From Phaeobacter sp. 22II1-1F12B (GTDB lineage: Bacteria; Pseudomonadota; Alphaproteobacteria; Rhodobacterales; Rhodobacteraceae), in contig NZ_AQQP01000005.1 in NCBI RefSeq assembly GCF_002210165.1, forward strand, positions 62,001 to 126,000: 64,000 nt of DNA, in the 5' to 3' direction. The first letter of the stretch is position 1; every line of letters starts with the position of its first letter. The notes beneath the pieces were generated by a model that did no database searches, had not been told where the DNA came from, and was given only the letters and a program-made list of their open reading frames with translations. Both the position numbers and the translations under genes were made by a program. This document shows positions 8,973 through 16,900 of the stretch, piece by piece.

Positions 8973-9802
8973 AGTTCCATCGTCGCGATAGCCTGCAGGC
9001 TGTCACCGCCTTTCGGGGCCGTGCCGCGATACATGCGGGCGGTCTCGAACCCGGGCTCGAACCCCTGTTCGACAAGCAGAGCGGCGAATGCCGTGCTTTG
9101 CGCTGGCAGATCGATGATGACCTTTTCGCCGGGCACGGCCTCCATCGCCGCGCGGGCAAGAACGATGCCGCGCGCCGCATCAGGCGCAATGATCGGGCCA
9201 AGCTTGACCCCCTCCCGGCATTTTCTCGCGGTGACAAAACCGACGAGGCTGTCATCTTCGCACAATACCAGCGTTTTCCGGGAACTATCGGGCGCGCACC
9301 AGACCGACAGGAACCTGTCTCTTTTGTACCCGTTCGCCGCCAGATCGAGCGCGGCGATGGCCTCGGCATCTTCGCTCCGGGCCGAGCGCACCAGCGGCGA
9401 GGCCTTTGCCGTCAATTGCCCCTCGTAGCGCGTCGTTGCACCGCTGCGCTGAAATCCGGACCGGGCATAATTTGCCTCTTGCGCCGCGACACCGTCAAGC
9501 CCGACCACGCGGTCATCTGCGTGTTTCAGGGCATGTTTCCAAAGGGCAAAGGCGATCCCCTTGCCGCGATGCTCTGGCAGGCAAAGGTACAAGCCCAGAA
9601 AGGCGAAATCATCCGAATGGTTCACCACGGAAATCGCCGCAACAGACCGCCCTTCTTTCTCGGCCACGAAGAAGCCGTCGGGATCGGTTGCGTAAAAAGC
9701 TTTCGCGTCGCCAAGACCGGGGTTCCACCCCTCCGCCGCCGCCCAGTTCAATATCTCTGGCATTTCTTCGGCAAATGCGGTGCGAAGCAGGAAACCACTC
9801 AT
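8966..9802 (-). CDS. GNAT family N-acetyltransferase with C-terminal Acetyltransf_18-like domain
   Basis: 278 residues in two parts. Residues 1-130 form a GNAT domain with the acetyl-CoA loop in the segment LYLCLPEHRGKGIAFALW (the R/Q-x-x-G-x-G/A motif as RGKGIA). Residues about 135-278 resemble the YitH/HolE-type second domain. The ATG overlaps the stop of the GntR-type gene by 4 bases (ATGA), so both are made from one transcript. The context with a polyamine-type importer suggests an amine or amino-acid acceptor, but this is inference. Confidence 0.82.
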   Translation of the reverse strand: MSGFLLRTAFAEEMPEILNWAAAEGWNPGLGDAKAFYATDPDGFFVAEKEGRSVAAISVVNHSDDFAFLGLYLCLPEHRGKGIAFALWKHALKHADDRVVGLDGVAAQEANYARSGFQRSGATTRYEGQLTAKASPLVRSARSEDAEAIAALDLAANGYKRDRFLSVWCAPDSSRKTLVLCEDDSLVGFVTARKCREGVKLGPIIAPDAARGIVLARAAMEAVPGEKVIIDLPAQSTAFAALLVEQGFEPGFETARMYRGTAPKGGDSLQAIATMELG

Positions 9803-10485
9803 TTCGCGAGCGCCTCTTTCAGCGTTCCGGGGATCGAACTGCTGTTGCGCAGGTCTAGCGAGGTCACGAGATCGAGCAGGTGGTTTTTCATCAACTCCTC
9901 GGCCAGTTCCGCGTCGCGATCCGCAAAGGCCGAGATCAACGCATGATGCGCCTGACTTTCACACAGCGCAGCGCGGCGCTGCCAGTAAAGCGCGATGATC
10001 AGCGAAGACCGCGACACCAGCTCCGAGATCATCGTTTCGATAGTTGACTGGTCCGCCATGCGGGCGATCTCGATGTGAAACCGTCCCGACAGGTACAGCG
10101 CGCGCCCGCTCTCTCCGGCATCAAGCGCCGCGTGTTCGGCATCGATATGCGCCTGAAGCGCACGGATATTGTCATCGGTCATCCGCTTGCAGGCAGAATG
10201 CGCGGTTCGGGGCTCCAAGAGCGAGCGCGCCTCGAAAACCTCCCGCGCTTCACGCACGGTCGGCTGCGCGACAAAGGCGCCCCGGTTGCGCTTGTGCTGC
10301 ACCAGATGGCGATGGCCAAGGCTTTGCAGGGCAGCGCGTACGGTGGTCCGGCTGATGCCATAGACCTCGCCCAGTTCATCCTCGCCCAGTTTTGTCCCCG
10401 GCGGCAGACGATGTTCATGGATCGCCCGCTCAAGATCCGCCGCCACCGCGTCGGCTGTTCCCGGCTTTGATTGCAACTCGTTCAT
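9799..10485 (-). CDS. GntR family regulator, FCD (FadR-like) subfamily
   Basis: 228 residues. The N-terminal winged helix-turn-helix includes LGEDELGEVYGISRTTVRAALQ around residues 38-58. The C-terminal FCD ligand domain shows the spaced polar residues of its metal site (FHIEIA near 115 and ESQAHHALISAFADRD near 185). FCD regulators usually sense small carboxylates or amino acids. It is divergent from the ABC operon at 10725, and a TTGTATACAA palindrome in the gap is a good operator candidate. It is translationally coupled to the acetyltransferase downstream. Confidence 0.9.
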   Translation of the reverse strand: MNELQSKPGTADAVAADLERAIHEHRLPPGTKLGEDELGEVYGISRTTVRAALQSLGHRHLVQHKRNRGAFVAQPTVREAREVFEARSLLEPRTAHSACKRMTDDNIRALQAHIDAEHAALDAGESGRALYLSGRFHIEIARMADQSTIETMISELVSRSSLIIALYWQRRAALCESQAHHALISAFADRDAELAEELMKNHLLDLVTSLDLRNSSSIPGTLKEALAK

Positions 10486-10568
10486 AACAGTCTCCAGTCG
10501 CGGATGATTCTGCGCTCACCGCGAAACGAGGGCAACCGGAATACCCGGCGCGGCTGTCGTCGCCAAAG

Positions 10569-10578
10569 TTGTATACAA
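10569..10578. promoter_or_regulatory. Candidate GntR/FCD operator TTGTATACAA
   Basis: Perfect 10-bp palindrome in the 239-base gap between the divergent GntR-type gene (start 10485) and the ABC operon (start 10725). FCD regulators of the GntR family typically bind short palindromes of this TNGT-ACNA form. Assignment to the neighbouring regulator is inference. Nothing else in this gap is recognisable. Confidence 0.55.
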
Positions 10579-10724
10579 TAAAGTTGCAAATTTCGTGCAC
10601 AAGATAGGCGAGAACGGTGAATACTTGTGCAGGCGCAGATTCCGCCTCGGTTTCTGCGCGATTCTTCTGACGTCCCTGCCCGTGGCACGACAAGCTGAAC
10701 GCATATCGACCTTTGGAGGCGAAC

Positions 10725-11699
10725 ATGCGCACGGGATACGATCTTGAACTGGTGCACCTGACCAAACGCTACGGCGACACCGTGGCCGTGCGCGATATCA
10801 ACCATGTCTTTGCGCCGGGCAGCTATGTCTGCCTGCTGGGGCCTTCGGGCTGCGGCAAATCCTCGACGCTCCGCATGATCGCCGGACATGAAAGTGTAAG
10901 CGAGGGGTCCATCGTTCTGGACGGCTCCGACGTCTCCAGCCTGTCCCCTGCCCAGCGCGGCACGGCGATGATGTTCCAGAACTACGCGCTTTTCCCGCAT
11001 CTGTCGGTGCGCGATAACGTGGCCTTTTCGCTGCGCATGAAAGGCGTCGACCGGGAAACCCGCCACAAACAGGCCAACGACCTGCTGGATCTTGTGCAGA
11101 TGTCGGCCTTTGGCGATCGTCAGCCAGCGCAACTGTCGGGCGGCCAGCAGCAGCGCGTGGCCCTTGCCCGCGCCCTGATAACCAAGCCCAAGGTGCTGCT
11201 TCTGGACGAACCGCTGTCGGCGCTTGACCCGTTCCTGCGCATCCAGATGCGCACCGAGCTGAAAAAGCTCCAGCGCGAGCTGGGCATCATCTTTATTCAC
11301 GTCACCCACGGTCAGGACGAGGCGCTCGCCCTCGCCGACGAGGTCGTGGTGATGAACAACGCGGTCATCGAGCAGGCCGGCACCCCGCGGGACGTGTTCA
11401 ACGCCCCGCGCACCGAATTCGTGGCGCGCTTCATGGGCGGCCACAATGTCATCTCGCTGAACGGCGGCAAGGTCGCGCTGCGGGCCGACGATGTCCGTCT
11501 TGGCGAAACCGGTTTGCCGGCAACCGTCACGACGGTCGAATACCAGGGCGCGACGGTATCGCTTCTGGCCAAGACCGAGGCCGGGGAAGAGGTCTTTGCG
11601 ATCCTGCCGGAAGAATCCTTTTTCAAGGCACCAAAATCTCCGGGCGAAGCGGTGACGCTTGCCTGGGACGAGGGGCGGCTGCACCGCCTCCAAGCATGA
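10725..11699 (+). CDS. ABC transporter ATP-binding protein, polyamine (PotA) type
   Basis: 324 residues with Walker [10 protein letters not shown] at 39-47, signature LSGGQ at 137-141 and the Walker B aspartate of LLLDEP at 161, then a C-terminal TOBE domain (residues about 240-324). This composition is typical of spermidine/putrescine and related importers. The ATG at 10725 has GGAGG six bases upstream. It heads an operon with a binding protein, two permeases and a racemase. The substrate is probably a polyamine-like or small nitrogenous compound; family membership alone does not decide it. Confidence 0.92.
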   Translation: MRTGYDLELVHLTKRYGDTVAVRDINHVFAPGSYVCLLGPSGCGKSSTLRMIAGHESVSEGSIVLDGSDVSSLSPAQRGTAMMFQNYALFPHLSVRDNVAFSLRMKGVDRETRHKQANDLLDLVQMSAFGDRQPAQLSGGQQQRVALARALITKPKVLLLDEPLSALDPFLRIQMRTELKKLQRELGIIFIHVTHGQDEALALADEVVVMNNAVIEQAGTPRDVFNAPRTEFVARFMGGHNVISLNGGKVALRADDVRLGETGLPATVTTVEYQGATVSLLAKTEAGEEVFAILPEESFFKAPKSPGEAVTLAWDEGRLHRLQA

Positions 11700-11721
11700 T
11701 TTTCAATCCAACAAGGGAAGT

Positions 11722-12993
11722 ATGAAAATGTCCAAGATGAGATACAGCCGTCGCACGATCCTGAAAGGTGGCGTCGCGACCGCTGCCGCCACTGCCTTTC
11801 CGGCCCCGATGGTCTGGGCACAGGAAATCAAGGACGTCACCCTGCGCCAGTTCGGCACCGGCGTGTCGAACCTGAACGACGTGGCGCAGAAGGTGAAGGA
11901 AGACCTTGGCTTTACGCTGGAAATGACCGCGCTCGATTCCGACAGCGTGACCCAGCGCGCGGCCACCCAGCCCGACAGTTTCGACATCGCCGACATCGAG
12001 TACTGGATCTGCAAAAAGGTCTGGCCGACAGGCAACCTGCAGGCGATGGATACCTCGAGGATCGCGAATTACGACAAGATCGTCGGCATCTTCCGCGACG
12101 GGAAACTGACCCCCGACAGCGAAATCGCGCAAGGAACCGCGCCGCATACGGTGGGCTTCATCCCCGAGCCGGGCGCGACCGAATTCGCGGATGAAGAAAC
12201 CGGCTGGATGACGCTGATCCCGACGATCTACAACGCCGATACGCTGGGCATCCGCCCCGACCTGATCGGCCGTCCCATCGATACTTGGGCCGAACTGCTG
12301 AACCCTGAATTCAAGGGCAAGGCCTCGATCCTCGATATTTCCTCGATCGGGATCATGGACATGGCGATGGTCTGCGAAGCCATGGGCGAGATCCAGTATG
12401 GCGACAAGGGCAACATGACCCGCGAAGAGATCGACAAGACTTTTGCGATCTTTACAGAGGCCAAGCAGAACGGTCAGTTCCGCGCCTTCTGGAAGACCTT
12501 TGACGAATCCGTGAACCTGATGGCAAGCGGCGAAGTCGTGATCCAATCCATGTGGTCGCCCGCGATCACGGCGGTCAAATCACGGGGCATTCCCTGCGTC
12601 TACCAGCCGCTGAAAGAAGGCTACCGGAGCTGGGGCGGCGGTATCGGCCTGTCTTCGTCGCTGTCGGGGATCGAGCTGGACGCGGCCTATGAATATATCA
12701 ACTGGTACCTCTCCGGCTGGGTCGGCGGCTACCTGATGCGCCAGGGCTATTACTCGGCCGTACCGGAAACCTCGAAGGACTTCATGAGCGAGAACGAGTG
12801 GGGCTACTGGTTCGAGGGCAAGGAAGCCACCGATATCATCACCTCCCCCACCGGCGACAAGCTGGCGGAAGCAGGCGAGACCCGCGACGGCGGTTCCTTC
12901 GAGGAACGCATGGGCGCGGTTGCCTGCTGGAACGCGGTGATGGACGAGAACCAGTACATGGTTCGCAAGTGGAACGAGTTCATCGCGGCGTGA
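11722..12993 (+). CDS. ABC transporter substrate-binding protein, PotD-like, Tat-exported
   Basis: 423 residues. The N-terminus has a twin-arginine signal (SRRTILKGG followed by an alanine-rich segment ending at MVWAQ), so the protein is exported folded. The rest is a two-lobe spermidine/putrescine-type binding protein (family 1 solute-binding). The start ATG at 11722 follows AAGGGAAG closely, whereas longer starts lack a ribosome-binding site. Its position between the ATPase and permease genes matches the Pot layout. It is longer than E. coli PotD (about 350 residues), so ligand specificity may differ. Confidence 0.9.
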   Translation: MKMSKMRYSRRTILKGGVATAAATAFPAPMVWAQEIKDVTLRQFGTGVSNLNDVAQKVKEDLGFTLEMTALDSDSVTQRAATQPDSFDIADIEYWICKKVWPTGNLQAMDTSRIANYDKIVGIFRDGKLTPDSEIAQGTAPHTVGFIPEPGATEFADEETGWMTLIPTIYNADTLGIRPDLIGRPIDTWAELLNPEFKGKASILDISSIGIMDMAMVCEAMGEIQYGDKGNMTREEIDKTFAIFTEAKQNGQFRAFWKTFDESVNLMASGEVVIQSMWSPAITAVKSRGIPCVYQPLKEGYRSWGGGIGLSSSLSGIELDAAYEYINWYLSGWVGGYLMRQGYYSAVPETSKDFMSENEWGYWFEGKEATDIITSPTGDKLAEAGETRDGGSFEERMGAVACWNAVMDENQYMVRKWNEFIAA

Positions 12994-13010
12994 TCGTTTT
13001 GTAGAGACAA

Positions 13011-13069
13011 GCGGGGGGCTGTCGGCCCCCCGCCCCCCCGAGAGTATTTCATGCAAGAGGAAAAGGAGG
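13011..13069 (+). repeat. Dispersed intergenic repeat, copy A
   Basis: A 9-bp perfect hairpin (13011-13019 with 13025-13033) is followed by a C-rich tract, GAGTATTT and an AAGAGGAAAAGG box. The same order of parts appears at 15508 and 58977. Here the AAGAGGAAAAGGAGG end also supplies the ribosome-binding site for the permease gene at 13078. Confidence 0.7.
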
Positions 13070-13077
13070 CCCGTCAG

Positions 13078-13989
13078 ATGACGGAAGTCGCGCGCGAAGT
13101 GACTTTGCCGGGACCGGTTGACGCCCCGCGCCGCAAAAGCGTGGGCGCCGGCCTTATCGGCTGGCTTCAGGCCATGCCGCTGGCGCTGGTGCTGGTTTTC
13201 TTCTTGCTGGCCCCCATCGTGATGATCGTGATCGTCAGCTTTTGGGGAGCAACTGAATTCTCGATCTACCCGGATTTCCAGTTCGACAATTACGCCTTCC
13301 TGTTCGGGTCGGACGTGACCTACCGGGTGTTTTTCGCCACGTTCAAATATGCCGCAATCACATGGGCGCTGACCCTGGCGATTGGCTTCACGGTCGCCTA
13401 TTTCCTTGCCTTTCACGTGCGCAGCCAGTCGATGCAGATCGCCCTGTTCCTGCTTTGCACGATTCCGTTCTGGACCTCGAACATCATCCGGATGATTTCC
13501 TGGATTCCGTTTCTCGGGCGCAATGGTATCGCAAACTCGACACTGATCGACTGGGGGCTGATCGATCAGCCGCTGGAATGGCTTCTCTATTCCGATTTCT
13601 CGGTGATCCTTGCCTTTGTGCATCTTTACACCCTGTTCATGGTGGTGCCGATCTTTAACACGATGATGCGGATCGACCCAGTCTTGCTGGAGGCAGCCCG
13701 CGACAACGGGGCGAGCGGATTCCAGAGCCTCGTGCATGTGATCCTGCCACTGACCAAGCCCGGCATCATGATCGGCACGATTTTCGTGGTAACTCTAGTG
13801 ATGGGCGATTTCATCACGGTGCGGTTCATGTCCGGCTCGCAGCGGGCCAATGTGGGCCGATTGATTTCCAACGACATCAGCTTGCTGCAATATCCGTCAG
13901 CGGCAGCGACGGCGGTGATCCTGCTGATCACGGTGCTGATGGTGATCGGGATCCTGCTGCGCTTTGTGAATATCCGAAAGGAGCTTTAG
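13078..13989 (+). CDS. ABC transporter permease, PotB type
   Basis: 303-residue inner-membrane permease with six predicted membrane segments, the first at about residues 25-50 (MPLALVLVFFLLAPIVMIVI), and the EAA loop LLEAARDNGASGFQSLVHVILP in two parts near residue 200. It pairs with the next gene product to form the channel. The ATG at 13078 is preferred because GGAGG lies 8 bases upstream; an in-frame ATG at 13051 falls inside the intergenic repeat and lacks such a site. Confidence 0.92.
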   Translation: MTEVAREVTLPGPVDAPRRKSVGAGLIGWLQAMPLALVLVFFLLAPIVMIVIVSFWGATEFSIYPDFQFDNYAFLFGSDVTYRVFFATFKYAAITWALTLAIGFTVAYFLAFHVRSQSMQIALFLLCTIPFWTSNIIRMISWIPFLGRNGIANSTLIDWGLIDQPLEWLLYSDFSVILAFVHLYTLFMVVPIFNTMMRIDPVLLEAARDNGASGFQSLVHVILPLTKPGIMIGTIFVVTLVMGDFITVRFMSGSQRANVGRLISNDISLLQYPSAAATAVILLITVLMVIGILLRFVNIRKEL

Positions 13990-13992
13990 GTC

Positions 13993-14829
13993 ATGGAAAA
14001 GCGACCGCTGAGTTTCTGGTTCCTTGCCGCGTTTTTCATCCTCTTCGTCGTGTTTCTTTACGGGCCGACAATCACCATCGCGATCCTCAGCTTTCAGGGG
14101 CCGCAGGGCGGGCTGACATTTCCGATGCGCGGGGTGTCCTTCCACTGGTTCCGCGATCTGTTCCAGGAGCAGGCGGTAGGCGATATCTGGGGAGCGTTCC
14201 GACGCAGCCTGTTGTTGGGGCTAATGGTCATGGTGACGACGGTGGTCGTATCGGTGATGGCTGGGCTGGCTTTTCGCAAACGGTTTTACGGCTCGGGGCT
14301 GCTTTTCTACGTGGCGATCACCTCGCTGGTGATCCCTTCGATCCTGATTTCGCTCGGGATCGGGCTGATCTTCAACCAGCTTGGGCTGAAAGTGCACTGG
14401 GCGACGAGCGGTTTCGGGGCACAGCTGACATGGACCCTGCCCTTTGGGCTCTTGATCATGTTCGCGGTGTTCAACCGGTTCGACAAGAGTTTCGAGGAGG
14501 CGGCACGGGATCAGGGAGCCACGGCGTGGCAGACCATCCGCCACGTGGTGCTGCCGATTATCGCGCCCTCGCTGATCGGGGTGGCCCTGTTCGGGTTCAC
14601 CCTGTCCTATGATGAATTCGCGCGGACGCTGCTGACCTCGGGGAGCTACAACACCCTGCCGCTGGAAGTTTTCGGCATGACCACAAACGTGACCTCACCG
14701 GTGATCTACGCGCTTGGGACGCTGACGACGGTGTTTTCCTTTGCCATCATCGGGGTTTTCCTGATCAGCGCCTGGGTGATGGGCAAGCGGCGGGCACGGC
14801 TTGGGTCTGACGCGGGCAAGGGTGTCTGA
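13993..14829 (+). CDS. ABC transporter permease, PotC type
   Basis: 278-residue second permease, 3 bases after the first, with AGGAG upstream. Six membrane segments are visible, starting with FWFLAAFFILFVVFLYGPTI, and the EAA loop is SFEEAARDQGATAWQTIRHV. The last codons overlap the start of the racemase gene by one base (TGATG), so the enzyme is made together with the transporter. Confidence 0.92.
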   Translation: MEKRPLSFWFLAAFFILFVVFLYGPTITIAILSFQGPQGGLTFPMRGVSFHWFRDLFQEQAVGDIWGAFRRSLLLGLMVMVTTVVVSVMAGLAFRKRFYGSGLLFYVAITSLVIPSILISLGIGLIFNQLGLKVHWATSGFGAQLTWTLPFGLLIMFAVFNRFDKSFEEAARDQGATAWQTIRHVVLPIIAPSLIGVALFGFTLSYDEFARTLLTSGSYNTLPLEVFGMTTNVTSPVIYALGTLTTVFSFAIIGVFLISAWVMGKRRARLGSDAGKGV

Positions 14830-15485
14830 TGCGGCTGGTCTTCATCAACCCCAATTCGACAGAGGCCATGACGGATGCAATCACTGCAGTGGCGCGACGG
14901 GCTTTGCCGGAAGCGGAGATCACCGGGCTGACCAATACCGGCGCGCCCGCAGCCATCGAGGGGGCGGCAGATGGCGAGCTTGCGCTGCCCGGGGTGCTGG
15001 CGCTCGTCCGGCAATCGCGAGAGGCCGATGCGATCGTTATCGCCTGTTTCGATGACACGGGGCTTGGTGAGGCGCGAAATGAGGCGGACTGCCCGGTCCT
15101 TGGGATCGGACAGGCGAGTTACCTGATGGCCGAAATCATGGGACGCCGGTTTTCCGTTGTCACGTCGGTGCCGGTGTCGCTGCCGGTGATCCGCGAGAAT
15201 ATCGAGCGATCGGGATTCTCGGGTGATTGCGCCTCGATCCGCGCCAGCGGACTGCCGGTGCTTGAGATCGACCGGGGGAGCGAGGAAACCCGCGCGCGCC
15301 TTGCCGAGGAGATCCTACGGGCCCGCGATGAGGATGGGGCCGAGGCGGTGATACTCGGCTGTGCCGGAATGGCCCCGCTGCGCGCGGATCTCGCGGCGCG
15401 GACGGGCATGGTGCTTATCGAGGGGGTTGCTGCGGCAGCGGTACTGGCGCAGGCGGCACATCTGGCGGGACGGGCCGCGGGGTAG
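14829..15485 (+). CDS. Aspartate/glutamate racemase family protein (hydantoin racemase-like)
   Basis: 218 residues. The start MRLVFINPNST and the two cysteine motifs are those of the Asp/Glu/hydantoin racemase superfamily: Cys73 in IACFDD and Cys178 in ILGCAGM would be the two-base catalytic pair. Length and the NPNST start are closest to hydantoin racemases and related maleate isomerase-like enzymes. It is coupled by one base to the last permease gene, so its substrate is probably what the transporter imports or a direct product of it. No hydantoinase or carbamoylase gene is nearby, so a hydantoin role is only a possibility. Confidence 0.86.
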   Translation: MRLVFINPNSTEAMTDAITAVARRALPEAEITGLTNTGAPAAIEGAADGELALPGVLALVRQSREADAIVIACFDDTGLGEARNEADCPVLGIGQASYLMAEIMGRRFSVVTSVPVSLPVIRENIERSGFSGDCASIRASGLPVLEIDRGSEETRARLAEEILRARDEDGAEAVILGCAGMAPLRADLAARTGMVLIEGVAAAAVLAQAAHLAGRAAG

Positions 15486-15507
15486 GCTTGCCGTTGGGCA
15501 ATCGAAT

Positions 15508-15575
15508 GGGGGCGCTGCCCCCGACGCCCGGACGGGCGTCTCCCCCGGAGTATTTGCCGCAAGAGGAAAAGGGGG
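15508..15575 (+). repeat. Dispersed intergenic repeat, copy B (double hairpin)
   Basis: Two adjacent perfect hairpins (15508-15513 with 15517-15522; 15523-15530 with 15533-15540) precede CCCCCGGAGTATTT and AAGAGGAAAAGGGGG. It lies between the convergent racemase and PuuD-like genes and could terminate both. Copy C at 58977 has the same two-hairpin order. Confidence 0.72.
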
Positions 15576-15584
15576 TGAGCCAGC

Positions 15585-16364
15585 TCAGGCCGATTTCGGC
15601 AGGGGATGGCGGTGTTTGGAGTCCGCCCAGGCGCGGGCGGCGGCGCCGAAGGCCGTGAAGAGCGGGCGCGAGACCGGGTCATCCGCGGCATTCCATTCCG
15701 GATGCCATTGCACGGCGAGGGTGAACCCCGGCGCATCCTTGACATAGATCGCTTCGGGCGTGCCGTCGGGCGCATGGCCGTCGATCACGATGCGGGAACC
15801 GGCGGTTTTGATCCCCTGCCCGTGGAGCGTGTTCGTCATCACCTTGGGTGCGCCGAACAACCGGTGGAACGGGCCGTTTTCGGTCAGCGTGACCTCATGT
15901 CGGAGGGCAAATTTTTCCTCGAGCGTGCCATCGGGTGGCATGCGGTGATTGCTGCGCCCCGGGAGTTCGCGGATTTCCGGGTAGAGCGTGCCCCCCATCG
16001 CGACGTTCACCTCCTGAAAGCCACGGCAGATGCCGAGGAAAGGCTGGCCGCGTTCAACGCAGGCGCGCACCAGCGGCAGCACGATCGCATCGCGGGCGCG
16101 GTCGAAAGCGCCGTGCGCCTCGGTGGGCGGTTCACCGTATTCTTCCGGGTGGACATTGGCCCGCCCTCCGGTCAGGACGAAGCCATCGCAGCTCTCCATC
16201 AGGTCCTCGACCGATACAAGCGCCGGGTCGGCAGGGATCAGCAGGGGCAATCCGTTTGCCACTCGTGCCACGGCGGTCGAGTTCATCTGGCCACCCGCGT
16301 GGACCGGGTACTGGTCGTTCAGGAGATGGACATTACCGATGATACCGATGACGGGACGGGACAT
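15585..16364 (-). CDS. Gamma-glutamyl-gamma-aminobutyrate hydrolase family protein (PuuD-like, peptidase C26)
   Basis: 259 residues of the class I glutamine amidotransferase fold. The catalytic triad is present: Cys113 in GICRGFQ, His221 and Glu223 in QWHPEWN. PuuD-type enzymes release GABA from gamma-glutamyl-GABA in putrescine breakdown. It converges with the polyamine-type operon, so a role in using the imported compound is reasonable, though the rest of the Puu pathway (PuuA, B, C) is absent here. The start codon follows one of two AGGCAAGGCTA copies spaced 21 bases apart. Confidence 0.88.
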   Translation of the reverse strand: MSRPVIGIIGNVHLLNDQYPVHAGGQMNSTAVARVANGLPLLIPADPALVSVEDLMESCDGFVLTGGRANVHPEEYGEPPTEAHGAFDRARDAIVLPLVRACVERGQPFLGICRGFQEVNVAMGGTLYPEIRELPGRSNHRMPPDGTLEEKFALRHEVTLTENGPFHRLFGAPKVMTNTLHGQGIKTAGSRIVIDGHAPDGTPEAIYVKDAPGFTLAVQWHPEWNAADDPVSRPLFTAFGAAARAWADSKHRHPLPKSA

Positions 16365-16395
16365 AGCCTTGCCTGCTTATGAGTTAGCCTTGCCT
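16364..16395 (-). repeat. Direct repeat upstream of the PuuD-like gene
   Basis: The 11-mer AGGCAAGGCTA (minus strand) occurs at 16364-16374 and 16385-16395, a 21-base period or two helical turns. The copy next to the gene overlaps its start codon and provides a ribosome-binding-like AAGG. It may be an operator pair or a simple duplication. Confidence 0.45.
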
Positions 16396-16408
16396 ATGTA
16401 TAGGGAGA

Positions 16409-16437
16409 GCACCGCCCTTGCAACAAGAGGGCGGTGC
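16409..16437 (-). terminator. Hairpin after the glcG-like gene
   Basis: Perfect 10-bp stem (16409-16418 with 16428-16437, loop of 9) directly after the glcG-like stop codon on the minus strand, followed by TCTCCCTATA. It probably ends the glcB-glcG transcript before the PuuD-like gene. Confidence 0.55.
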
Positions 16438-16442
16438 CGGGA

Positions 16443-16868
16443 TCATGCCTCGCCGGTAAGCCCCGCCGCCTCGATGCCTGCCAATCCGGCAGCCGCATCG
16501 TTTTCCGAGGTATCTCCGGTCACGCCCAGCGCGCCGATGACGCCGCCTTTGCGGTCGCGCACCAGAAGGCCGCCCGGCACCGGGACCAGCTGCCCGCCAA
16601 AGAGCCCGTTTACCGCGCCCATGAAATAGGCCTGCTGCTCGGCCCGATCCCGCTGGGCGGTGCCGGCCATGCCCAGCATCACCGAGCCATAGGCCTTGCC
16701 ATGGGCAATGGCAAAGCGGCCCGGCGAGGCACCGTCTTCGCGCTCAAAGGCGATGACGTGGCCGCCCGCATCGAGAACCACCGCCGAGAGTGGTTTCATG
16801 TCATTGGCCTTTCCGTGCTCGAGAGCTTTGCGGATCATGGTGCGCGCTTTACGCAGAGAGATGGTCAT
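16443..16868 (-). CDS. glcG: GlcG/HbpS family protein
   Basis: 141 residues, the usual family length. Conserved features are SAVVLDAGGHVIAFEREDGA, the KAYGSVMLG-type helix, VPVPGGLLVRD and IGALGVTGDTSENDAA. The family includes GlcG of glycolate operons and haem-binding HbpS; the biochemical role of GlcG is not settled. It starts 32 bases downstream of malate synthase G and is surely in the same transcript, which supports the GlcG assignment over HbpS. Confidence 0.85.
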   Translation of the reverse strand: MTISLRKARTMIRKALEHGKANDMKPLSAVVLDAGGHVIAFEREDGASPGRFAIAHGKAYGSVMLGMAGTAQRDRAEQQAYFMGAVNGLFGGQLVPVPGGLLVRDRKGGVIGALGVTGDTSENDAAAGLAGIEAAGLTGEA

Positions 16869-16900
16869 ATCGGGTTCCTTCGGAGATACTTGCAGCGGGT

